Part shown: positions 1 through 5,486 of the stretch, one piece after another
Numbering within the stretch: the stretch's first letter is position 1
How the letters are laid out: each line of letters starts with the position of its first letter
DNA from: Actinomycetes bacterium
Lineage (GTDB): Bacteria > Actinomycetota > Actinomycetes > Actinomycetales > Microbacteriaceae
Reading direction: 5' to 3'
Assembly (NCBI GenBank): GCA_023457615.1
Contig: JAEWKY010000326.1
Coordinates: 1 to 7,917 of the forward strand
DNA: 7,917 bases
The notes under the pieces: generated by a model
Database searches by the model: none
What the model saw: only the letters and a program-made list of their open reading frames with translations
Told to the model about the DNA's origin: nothing
Translations under genes and position numbers: made by a program

Positions 1-66
1 GGGGGGGGCCCCCCGGCGGGGCCCGCCGCCCACGACGAGCAGGTCGACGTGCGTCGTCGCGCTCAT
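1..66 (-). CDS. N-terminal fragment of probable FAD/NAD(P)-binding oxidoreductase (runs off left edge)
   Basis: The ATG at 64-66 overlaps the permease stop codon (ATGA, 63-66). A GAAGG Shine-Dalgarno-like stretch lies about 4 nt upstream (71-75, minus strand). The first residues read MSATTHVDLLVVGGGP, the usual beta1 strand and glycine-rich turn of flavin- or NAD(P)-binding Rossmann enzymes. After GGGP the frame gives R-R-G-A-P-P, not the expected A-G. Dropping one C from the GGGCCCC run would restore GGGPAG, the canonical GxGxxG. The fault lies in a string of G and C homopolymers in the last 25 bases, so a sequencing or assembly error is the likely cause. As last gene of the transporter operon it may act on the imported compound. 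Only about 20 residues are visible, so the enzyme class is uncertain. Confidence 0.5.
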   Translation of the reverse strand, partial: MSATTHVDLLVVGGGPRRGAPP

Positions 67-1151
67 CCGACCTTCGCCGTCGAGACGGCGCTCCGCTCAC
101 GGCGCCACGGCAGGGCGAGACGCTCGATCGCCAGGAGCACGACCGTGAGCAGCACGCCCATGGCCATCGTGACGAGCAGCCCGGCGTACATCTTCGGGGT
201 GTTGAGGACCTCCCAGTAGTAGAAGGTCATGTACCCGATGCCGGACTTCGCCCGCAGGAACTCGATCGCGATGATCACGATGAGCGCCGAGCCGAGCGCG
301 ATCCGGAGGCCCGCGAAGATCATCGGCAGCGCGCCGGGCAGGATGATGTGCCAGAAGGCCTGCAGGCGGTTCGCCCCGTAGTTGCGGCCGACGTCGTGGT
401 AGATCTTCTCGATCCCGCGAACCCCCGCCATCGTGTTGAACAGCACGAGGAAGAACACCGTGAGCGCCACGACCGCGTACTTCGGGCTCTCGCCGAAGGG
501 GTCGCCGAAGATGAGCATGATCAGCGGGAAGATCGAGATCTTCGGCAGCACGTAGATCGCCGACACCGTGTTGTCGAGCATGATCCGGATGGTGCGGCTG
601 GTGCCCATGAGCGCGCCGACGATGACGCCCGGAATCGCCCCGAGCACGAACCCGATCGCGACGCGGCTGATGGTCGCCGCGAGATGGCTGTTGTTCCAGG
701 AGGTCGCGATCGCCTCGCCGAGTCCCACCTGACCCGCGAGCTGCGGGATCAGCCACGGCTCGCCGAGCAGCGTGTGGGTGTCGAAGGGCTCCGGAACCGT
801 CGTGATCTGCGCGAGCGCGCCGAGCACGGTGGAGGGCGCCGGGAACCATCGGGTGTAGATGATGTCGGCGTTGGCCAGGACCTCCCAGGTGACGAGGAGG
901 AAGGCGGGGAAGAGCAGCGACAGCGCGACCTCGTACGCGCGGGTCGCGCGGTGCGGGAGAGCGCGCTCGACCGCGCGAGCGAGGAAGGTCAGCAGCACGA
1001 GGTTCGCCACCGTGACCGGAAGCCACGCGGCCTGCCACGCACCGATCACCGTGACCACCCCGTTGATCACGACCAGCAGGCCGATGATCAGCGCGAGGGA
1101 TCGAGCGGGCGACACGGACACCGGACGCAGGCGTGAGGCGAGGGCGCTCAT
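63..1151 (-). CDS. ABC transporter permease, nitrate/sulfonate/taurine (SsuC/TauC) type, with extended N-terminus
   Basis: This is the integral membrane subunit of an ABC importer (BPD_transp_1 family), 362 residues. The start is the ATG overlapping the ATPase stop (ATGA, 1148-1151). The frame stays open further upstream only because of high GC. The core has the family pattern: F-P-A-P-S near residue 103, several hydrophobic helices from about 158, and an EAA-type cytoplasmic loop at about 258-276 ending in LPGALP, which docks on the ATPase. The protein ends in a helix and a short basic tail. Typical family members have about 250-280 residues. Here about 70 extra N-terminal residues carry two additional hydrophobic segments (about 19-38 and 43-61) before the usual first helix (about 76-95), and the stretch between 110 and 157 is also long. 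No strong Shine-Dalgarno precedes it, so translation probably depends on coupling to the ATPase gene. Confidence 0.93.
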   Translation of the reverse strand: MSALASRLRPVSVSPARSLALIIGLLVVINGVVTVIGAWQAAWLPVTVANLVLLTFLARAVERALPHRATRAYEVALSLLFPAFLLVTWEVLANADIIYTRWFPAPSTVLGALAQITTVPEPFDTHTLLGEPWLIPQLAGQVGLGEAIATSWNNSHLAATISRVAIGFVLGAIPGVIVGALMGTSRTIRIMLDNTVSAIYVLPKISIFPLIMLIFGDPFGESPKYAVVALTVFFLVLFNTMAGVRGIEKIYHDVGRNYGANRLQAFWHIILPGALPMIFAGLRIALGSALIVIIAIEFLRAKSGIGYMTFYYWEVLNTPKMYAGLLVTMAMGVLLTVVLLAIERLALPWRRERSAVSTAKVG

Positions 1152-1954
1152 GCCGCCGCCCCCCGGACCGCGTCGTTCTTGAGGTCGTGCCAGATCTGCA
1201 GGCTGAGCTCGCCGATCTCGGGACGCTTCATCATCTCGAGCGAGCGCGGGCGCTCGGCGGGCACCTCGTACACCGCCTTGATCGCCCCGGGATGCGCGCT
1301 CATGACCACGACGCGGTCGCTGAGGAACAGCGCCTCGTCGATCGAGTGGGTGATGTACACCACGGTCTTCCTCGTCTCGGCCCACAGTCGGGTGAGCTCC
1401 TCCTGCATGACGAGCCGGGTCTGCGCGTCGAGCGCCGCGAGCGGCTCGTCCATGAGGAGCACCTCGGGGTCGTTCGCGAGCGCGCGGATGATGCTCACGC
1501 GCTGCTTCATGCCCCCCGAGAGCTGGTGCGGGTAGGAGTTGGCGAACCGGGTGAGCCCGACCTTCTCGAGCCAGGTGTCGACGGTCGCGCGACGAGCGGC
1601 CTTGTCGACACCGCGCATCGTGAGCCCGAACTCGACGTTCCGGCGCACCGTCTTCCAGGGGAAGATGCCGTACTCCTGGAAGACCACCGCGTTCTCCGGG
1701 CGATCGTTCCCGTCGGAACGGGTGACCTCGATGCGCCCCGAGGTGGCGTCCTCCAGCCCGGCGAGAATCCGCAGCAACGTCGTCTTGCCGCATCCGGACG
1801 GGCCGACGATCGAGAGGAACTCGCCGTCGCGCACATCGAGGGTGAAGTCCTCGATGGCGACCACGGTGTCGTCGCCGCTCGGGAACTCCTTGCGGACCTG
1901 CGCGAGGTGGATCTTCGTGTCGGCGGCGGTCTTCTTCGCCGGGCTGGAGGCCAT
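1148..1954 (-). CDS. ABC transporter ATP-binding protein, SsuB/TauB type
   Basis: This is the cytoplasmic ATPase that powers the importer, 268 residues. All nucleotide-binding motifs are intact: Walker A GPSGCGKTT (51-59), Q-loop glutamine Q93 in VFQEYGIFPW (the F-P-W context is usual in the nitrate/sulfonate/taurine subfamily), signature LSGGMKQR (145-152), Walker B VLLMDEP (165-171) with catalytic E170, D-loop AALD (173-176), and switch histidine H203 in ITHSIDEA. Length is normal for the family. The start ATG lies 5 nt after the stop of the binding-protein gene. Its weak AAGGG-type ribosome site sits at the end of that gene, and its stop overlaps the permease start. It therefore belongs to the same transcript as both partners. 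Substrate identity cannot be read from this subunit. Confidence 0.96.
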   Translation of the reverse strand: MASSPAKKTAADTKIHLAQVRKEFPSGDDTVVAIEDFTLDVRDGEFLSIVGPSGCGKTTLLRILAGLEDATSGRIEVTRSDGNDRPENAVVFQEYGIFPWKTVRRNVEFGLTMRGVDKAARRATVDTWLEKVGLTRFANSYPHQLSGGMKQRVSIIRALANDPEVLLMDEPLAALDAQTRLVMQEELTRLWAETRKTVVYITHSIDEALFLSDRVVVMSAHPGAIKAVYEVPAERPRSLEMMKRPEIGELSLQIWHDLKNDAVRGAAA

Positions 1955-1959
1955 CGTGA

Positions 1960-3045
1960 CTATCCCTTCAGGAGGTTGGCCGCGAAGTCGACGAACCGGG
2001 TGTCGATCACCGTGGTCACGTCGAACTCGTCCTGGTACTCGGTGCGGCCGTTGCCGCGGTGGACGGCCTCGGCGTCACGCACGCTGTCGATCGAGATCTC
2101 GAGCGCCGTGTCGTACCGCATCGGCACGCCGGACTTGATCGCCTCGGGCGTCGAGTCGACGTGGGCGAGGTACGCCTCGATGTTGGCGTCGGAGGCGTAG
2201 TCGTCGCCCTGCATGAGCGCGGCCGCCTCGGCGAGCGCGAGCACGAAGCGCTTCGCGACCTCGGGACGGTCGTTGATGAACGCGCCCGATCCGACGAAGC
2301 CCGTCACCATGAGCCCGGGCGAGACCTCCGAGACGTTCATGAGCTCGACCGCGATGCCGGCGTCGATCGCCTGCTGCGCGTAGGGCGAGCCCATCTGCGC
2401 CGCCGCGAGCGTGCCGGCTTCGAGCGCCGCCGGCATGTCGGGGTTCGGCACGTTCTGCAGCTCGACATCGCGGATGGTGAGGTCCGCGGTCTCGAGGAAC
2501 TTCGACGTGATGTACTCGCCGCCGCTGCCGGGGCCGCCGGCGACGCCGACGACGCGGCCTTCGAGGTCGGCGATCTCGGTGACCTCGCCGCTGTCGTAGA
2601 GCGCCTTCGACACCACGATCATCGACGGGCTCGTGGGCTCGAGCGGCTCGGTGCCGGCGGGCGCGAAGATGCGGAAGTCGTCGCCGTTGTACCAGCCGTT
2701 GAAGGTCGAGGCGACGAAGGCGATCGCGCCGACGTCGACCGCACCCGAGCTGAGGAACGCGATCGCGTCGGTGCCGGACGAGACGCGCTCGAACTCGACG
2801 TCGATGCCGTACTTGTCGAAGAGACCCTCGGTGTCGGCGACGTACGACGTCGCGAAGTGCATGATCGGCACGTAGGCGATCTTGACCGTCTCACGCGGCT
2901 CGAGCGCTTCGACCGAGTCGCTGAGCTCGGTCGAGCCGCCGGGCTCTTCGCCGCCTCCGGCGTTCGGGGCGCAGGCGGCGAGCAGGAGCAGCGGAACGGC
3001 GAGGAGCGCGGTCCAACCTGCGCTCCGTCGGGTGGGGGACTTCAT
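1960..3045 (-). CDS. ABC transporter substrate-binding lipoprotein, NMT1/SsuA-like
   Basis: This is the extracellular substrate receptor of the importer, 361 residues. It has a basic N-terminus (KSPTRR), a hydrophobic stretch at 12-24 and a lipobox LAAC with lipidated C25. A Gly/Glu/Pro-rich linker leads to the mature domain at about 52. From there V-K-I-A-Y-V-P and the following helix with GLFDKYGIDVEFE match the NMT1/THI5-like and sulfonate/taurine/nitrate binding-protein fold. An SSG.D segment and V-D-V-G-A-I-A-F follow, as expected for periplasmic type II binding proteins. A GGAGG ribosome site (3054-3058) lies 8 nt before the ATG, fixing the start. It heads the operon with ATPase, permease and oxidoreductase. 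Family substrates include alkanesulfonates, taurine, nitrate, aromatic acids and thiamine precursors. Nothing visible selects one. Confidence 0.93.
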   Translation of the reverse strand: MKSPTRRSAGWTALLAVPLLLLAACAPNAGGGEEPGGSTELSDSVEALEPRETVKIAYVPIMHFATSYVADTEGLFDKYGIDVEFERVSSGTDAIAFLSSGAVDVGAIAFVASTFNGWYNGDDFRIFAPAGTEPLEPTSPSMIVVSKALYDSGEVTEIADLEGRVVGVAGGPGSGGEYITSKFLETADLTIRDVELQNVPNPDMPAALEAGTLAAAQMGSPYAQQAIDAGIAVELMNVSEVSPGLMVTGFVGSGAFINDRPEVAKRFVLALAEAAALMQGDDYASDANIEAYLAHVDSTPEAIKSGVPMRYDTALEISIDSVRDAEAVHRGNGRTEYQDEFDVTTVIDTRFVDFAANLLKG

Positions 3046-3078
3046 GGGGTATGCCTCCAGATGACGTCGTTGTCGTGA

Positions 3079-3093
3079 CCCGCGGATCGCGGG
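3079..3093 (-). promoter_or_regulatory. Perfect 6-bp dyad in the putative leader of the binding-protein gene
   Basis: CCCGCG-GAT-CGCGGG is a perfect inverted repeat with a 3-nt centre, located 34 nt upstream of the ATG. It could be a leader hairpin or an operator. No run of T follows on the minus strand, so it is not a classical terminator. Confidence 0.35.
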
Positions 3094-3104
3094 CCAGTGG
3101 TTTC

Positions 3105-3132
3105 AGTATTCATTCAATCTAGCCGCGCGCAA
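3105..3132 (-). promoter_or_regulatory. Candidate promoter of the transporter operon
   Basis: On the minus strand, TTGCGC (3127-3132) and AATACT (3105-3110) are separated by 16 nt and resemble -35 and -10 elements (3/6 and 4/6 to consensus). This is the AT-richest part of the gap. It would give a leader of roughly 50 nt before the binding-protein ATG, containing the 3079-3093 dyad. The match is weak and rests only on inspection. Confidence 0.3.
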
Positions 3133-3162
3133 GTCGCGAGATTTCAGTCGGTGTAACGATCA

Positions 3163-3212
3163 GGCGGGAATCCGCCCGGAAAATCGGGCGCCGAGAGCCC
3201 GTGGCTGCGGGC
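3163..3212 (-). terminator. Cluster of GC-rich hairpins downstream of the dehydrogenase gene
   Basis: Three short perfect stems follow the minus-strand dehydrogenase: GCCCG/CGGGC (3197-3201 with 3208-3212), CGCCCG/CGGGCG with a 6-nt loop (3173-3178 with 3185-3190), and GGCGG/CCGCC (3163-3167 with 3172-3176), which overlaps the second and is its alternative. None is followed by a T-tract in the direction of transcription. This is at best a non-canonical or partial terminator separating the dehydrogenase from the transporter operon. Confidence 0.3.
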
Positions 3213-3266
3213 GCGGCTGCGTAAGTCGTGCTTCAACTATGCGGACGATCTAACGATCGGCGAGTC

Positions 3267-4241
3267 TCAGGACCCCGGGATCTCGATGTGCGCCTTGATC
3301 GTCGTCGGTCGGGGGTGGTGGGCGTCGTCGATGGCGTCGACGGCATCGATCAACGAGTACCGGTCGGTGACGAGCGGGGACAGATCGATGCCGGTGCGCG
3401 CGAGGAAGCGGATGGTGGCGGGCCAGACACCCGGCGACCCGATGACGCCGCGGATCTGCAGCTCCTTCGACTGGATGAGTCCGAGCTGGGCCGGAGCCGA
3501 TCGTCCGACGTCGATGCCGACGTAGGTCACGCGTCCGCGGAATCCGGCGATCTCGAGTGCCCGTGCCATCACGGCGGGCTGTCCGCTCGCCTCGATGACG
3601 ACGTCGGCACCTCGCCCGCCCGCGCGTCGCTCGAGCTCGGCGTCGAGATCGTCGGGGTGCACCGCGGCGACGGCGCCGAGGGAGAGCGCGACCTCCCGCC
3701 GGAACTCGGCGGGCTCCGCGACGACGGTGGCCGCGCCCAGAGCCGCCGCCGCCGCGGTCGCGGCGAGGCCGATGGGTCCGGCCCCCATCACGACGACCAC
3801 GTCGCTCGCGTCGACGTTCCCCGCCGCCCGCAGCGCGTAGTACCCCACGCTGAAGGGCTCGACGAGCGCCCCGTTCGTGTACGACACCTCGTCGGGCAGC
3901 CGGTGCAGCCAGGACGCCTTGGCCACGAAGTACTCGGCGGCCGCACCGCTGATCGAGAACCCGAAGTGGTCGTCGCCGATGACGCACTCCCCCACGACAC
4001 GGTCACCGGGTGAGAACGAGGTCACGTCGGCCCCGACCTCGACCACCTCACCCGACCACTCGTGGCCCGGGATGATCGGGTACGTGAACGGGATGATGTA
4101 GCGCCCCTCAAGCAGGTCGATGTCGGAGTGACAGACGCCGACCGACCGGGCCGCGACGAGCACCTCGTCGGGCCCGATGGTGGGCCGCGGCGCCTCGACG
4201 ACGCGCGCGACCCCCTCCTCGATGAACGTGAGCGCGTGCAT
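3267..4241 (-). CDS. Zinc-type alcohol/polyol dehydrogenase (MDR superfamily) lacking the structural-zinc lobe
   Basis: This predicted NAD(P)-dependent medium-chain dehydrogenase oxidises an alcohol group, 324 residues. Catalytic zinc ligands are visible: C37 in GVCHSD, H60-E61 in GHEWSGEVVEVG, and E128 in ALVEPFSVGYYAL. These match the threonine/sorbitol-dehydrogenase branch. The coenzyme domain begins near 147 with MGAGPIG (152-158). The four-cysteine structural-zinc lobe that normally follows GDRVVGEC is missing. After C86 the chain goes directly through GDDHFGFSISG to the AAEYF segment, making the protein shorter than the usual 340-350. The start at 4239-4241 is preferred because AAGGAG (4248-4253) lies 6 nt upstream; an in-frame ATG at 4245-4247 directly abuts it. 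It is divergent from the SDR operon, suggesting shared control. The substrate is not identifiable. Confidence 0.9.
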   Translation of the reverse strand: MHALTFIEEGVARVVEAPRPTIGPDEVLVAARSVGVCHSDIDLLEGRYIIPFTYPIIPGHEWSGEVVEVGADVTSFSPGDRVVGECVIGDDHFGFSISGAAAEYFVAKASWLHRLPDEVSYTNGALVEPFSVGYYALRAAGNVDASDVVVVMGAGPIGLAATAAAAALGAATVVAEPAEFRREVALSLGAVAAVHPDDLDAELERRAGGRGADVVIEASGQPAVMARALEIAGFRGRVTYVGIDVGRSAPAQLGLIQSKELQIRGVIGSPGVWPATIRFLARTGIDLSPLVTDRYSLIDAVDAIDDAHHPRPTTIKAHIEIPGS

Positions 4242-4306
4242 GGACATCTCCTTCGATCGCGGCTGTGTAGCCAGATTGAACATCCCGATGAGCCGTATTT
4301 GCGGCC

Positions 4307-4334
4307 TTGTTGGGCGGTTGCGTTCATATATAAC
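4307..4334 (+). promoter_or_regulatory. Candidate promoter of the SDR operon
   Basis: TTGTTG (4307-4312) and TATAAC (4329-4334, 5/6 to TATAAT) are separated by 16 nt on the plus strand, about 40 nt before the first SDR-operon ATG. The run CATATATAAC is conspicuously AT-rich against its GC-rich surroundings. Minus-strand -10-like sequences overlap the same run, so the divergent dehydrogenase could share the core. This was found by inspection only. Confidence 0.4.
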
Positions 4335-4343
4335 GTACGAACG
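4321..4343. promoter_or_regulatory. Candidate operator dyad in the divergent SDR/MDR promoter region
   Basis: CGTTC (4321-4325) and GAACG (4339-4343) form an inverted repeat around a 13-bp centre that contains the TATAAC box and a CGTACG palindrome (4334-4339). A second imperfect dyad, GCCGTA-TT-TGCGGC, lies just upstream at 4292-4305, and GGCT-GTGT-AGCC at 4261-4272. The placement over the promoter fits a repressor site controlling both directions. No regulator gene is in the window, and short arms such as these can occur by chance. Confidence 0.3.
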
Positions 4344-4374
4344 ACGGCAGACGACGAGGAGTGTCCGAACGGAA

Positions 4375-4773
4375 ATGACTGGCGAGCAGCGAGCAGGCGA
4401 CGGGTCGGTCATCACCGTCGTGTTGACCGGCGCGGCCGACGAGACGGCGACCGACCTCCTCACGAAACGGATCTCCCACGTCATCGAGCGGCTCGTCGCC
4501 GCCGCCGCGGAGCAGGCCGGCGGCGTCGTGCTCAGCATCGAGGACCACTCGGATGGCGTGTCGCGCCGCGCGCTCCGGGAGGCCTTCGTGAGCGCCTGCC
4601 GCGCTCTCGTGCAGGGCTTCGTGCGCGAAGAGGGCTCCTCGATCCCCCCGGTCAACATCGTCGTGAGCGACGGCGCCGACCACGGGTCGCGCGACGACGC
4701 CCTCGACTATCTGCTGGGCGCCGACGGGGGCTTCGCCCGCGGCACGCTCCTCGATCTGCGGAGGACGAGATGA
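4375..4773 (+). CDS. Small SDR-like Rossmann-fold protein without cofactor or catalytic residues (probable pseudoenzyme/partner)
   Basis: This 132-residue protein is the first gene of the SDR operon. It resembles the C-terminal half of a short-chain dehydrogenase: GGVVLSIE (49-56) corresponds to beta5 (usually GxIVNISS), SRRALREAFVSACRAL (63-78) to the helix after the catalytic YxxxK, PVNIVVSD (92-99) to the RVNAVAPG strand, and YLLGADGGFARGTLLDLR (112-129) to the usual FLASDxAxFVTGQxLxVDG end. The TGxxxGxG cofactor turn is absent. Where YxxSK should stand the chain reads D60-G-V-S-R64, so both catalytic residues are gone. The ATG has a GAGGAG site 13 nt upstream (4356-4361), a little distant. 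Its stop overlaps the next SDR start (ATGA), implying coupled synthesis. A structural or regulatory partner of the adjacent SDR is a reasonable inference. Composition matches its neighbours, so a decaying fragment is less likely. Confidence 0.75.
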   Translation: MTGEQRAGDGSVITVVLTGAADETATDLLTKRISHVIERLVAAAAEQAGGVVLSIEDHSDGVSRRALREAFVSACRALVQGFVREEGSSIPPVNIVVSDGADHGSRDDALDYLLGADGGFARGTLLDLRRTR

Positions 4774-5486
4774 GAGTCGACGGGATGAGGATGCTCGTCA
4801 CCGGAGCGGCCGGCGGGATCGGCGCCGCGATCGCCGACGGGTTCGTCGACGCCGGCCACGAAGCCTTTCGGCACGACCTCGTCGGAGGCGCCGGCATCGA
4901 CGTCGTTGGCGACATCCTCGACCCGCGCACCCTCGAGGCCGTGGCCGCGTTCGTGGCGGATCGCTCGATCGACTGCGTCGTCGCCGCGCACGGCATCATC
5001 CGGTCGGGAGCGCTGCGGGAGACCGACGCGGCGACGGTCGATCTCGTGATGCGGGTCAACACCCTCGCCGTGATCGAGCTGCACGATGCGGTCGCGGGGA
5101 GCCTGAACGACCGGGAGGGCGCCTTCCTCGCGGTCTCGAGTCAGGCCGGCCTGCTCGGCGAGCCCCAGAACGGGATCTACTCCGCCTCGAAGGCCGCGCT
5201 CATCGGCTGGGCGCAGGCGATCGCGGCCGATCCCGCGACCCGGCATCGCCTGAGGGTGCTCTGTCCCGGCATGACCGAGACCCCGCTGCTCATCGCCGCG
5301 TTCCGGGGCGTGGGCGAGGCCACCGGGGTCGGCTACGACGCCGTCGTCGCCGAGCGGTTGGCGGGCGTTCCGGCCGGTCGGCTGGCCCGCCCCGCCGAGA
5401 TCGCGCGAGGCGCCCGGTGGCTCGCGGAGTACCGCGGGTCGGCCTACCAGTTGCTGTCGGTGAACGGTGGAGAGGTGTTGGCGTGA
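4770..5486 (+). CDS. Short-chain dehydrogenase/reductase (compact classical SDR)
   Basis: This NAD(P)-dependent oxidoreductase has 238 residues. The cofactor turn is TGAAGGIG (11-18). D36 at the end of beta2 favours NAD over NADP. D48 corresponds to the adenine-binding Asp after beta3, and the beta2-beta3 section is shortened. The usual NNAG appears as A-A-H-G (72-75), an uncommon variant. The catalytic tetrad is complete: N97, S124 in VSSQAG, Y137 and K141 in YSASK. CPGMTETP follows, then a C-terminal V-N-G-G-E segment where V-D-G-G is usual. The ATG overlaps the stop of the small SDR-like gene, and a GGAGG ribosome site (4760-4764) lies 5 nt upstream. Its own stop overlaps the next start (GTGA). 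Substrate is unknown. It could form a heteromer with the upstream pseudoenzyme. Confidence 0.9.
   Translation: MRVDGMRMLVTGAAGGIGAAIADGFVDAGHEAFRHDLVGGAGIDVVGDILDPRTLEAVAAFVADRSIDCVVAAHGIIRSGALRETDAATVDLVMRVNTLAVIELHDAVAGSLNDREGAFLAVSSQAGLLGEPQNGIYSASKAALIGWAQAIAADPATRHRLRVLCPGMTETPLLIAAFRGVGEATGVGYDAVVAERLAGVPAGRLARPAEIARGARWLAEYRGSAYQLLSVNGGEVLA

Larger units (their letters stand above)
3046..3266. other. Intergenic region between MDR dehydrogenase and binding-protein gene
   Basis: This 221-bp gap lies downstream of the dehydrogenase and upstream of the transporter operon, both on the minus strand. The dehydrogenase-proximal half holds GC-rich dyads. The transporter-proximal half holds an AT-richer stretch (3101-3120), a candidate promoter and a leader dyad. 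TTTCAGT occurs twice in direct orientation (3101-3107 and 3142-3148), 41 bp apart, flanking the candidate promoter. I find no open frame with coding character and no TPP or other recognisable riboswitch core. Confidence 0.6.

Noticed and set aside
348..1136. Long plus-strand open frame antisense to the permease gene
   Set aside because: It is rich in Arg, Asp, Glu and His with no fold-like pattern, which is typical of the antisense frame in GC-rich genes. The minus-strand permease has clear family motifs.
1152..1793. Possible N-terminal extension of the permease frame into the ATPase gene
   Set aside because: The extra residues are Arg-rich shadow sequence overlapping the conserved ATPase core. 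The ATGA overlap gives a natural start at 1151.
2059..3078. Long plus-strand open frame antisense to the binding-protein gene
   Set aside because: Its composition is low-complexity Arg/Asp/Val/Gly, and the opposite strand encodes a well-supported lipoprotein.
3046..3160. Thiamine-type riboswitch ahead of the NMT1-like binding protein
   Set aside because: Considered because some NMT1/THI5-like importers are thiamine-regulated, but no CUGAGA-type core or matching helices are present in this short leader.
3154..3258. Direct repeat TAACGATC at 3154-3161 and 3251-3258
   Set aside because: It is only 8 bp, with no consistent relation to a promoter or gene start. It could be chance.
4375..4773. 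Calling the small SDR-like gene a plain pseudogene
   Set aside because: It has an ATG, an upstream purine-rich site, normal codon use, no internal stop and an ATGA overlap with the next gene. Missing active-site residues alone do not show decay.
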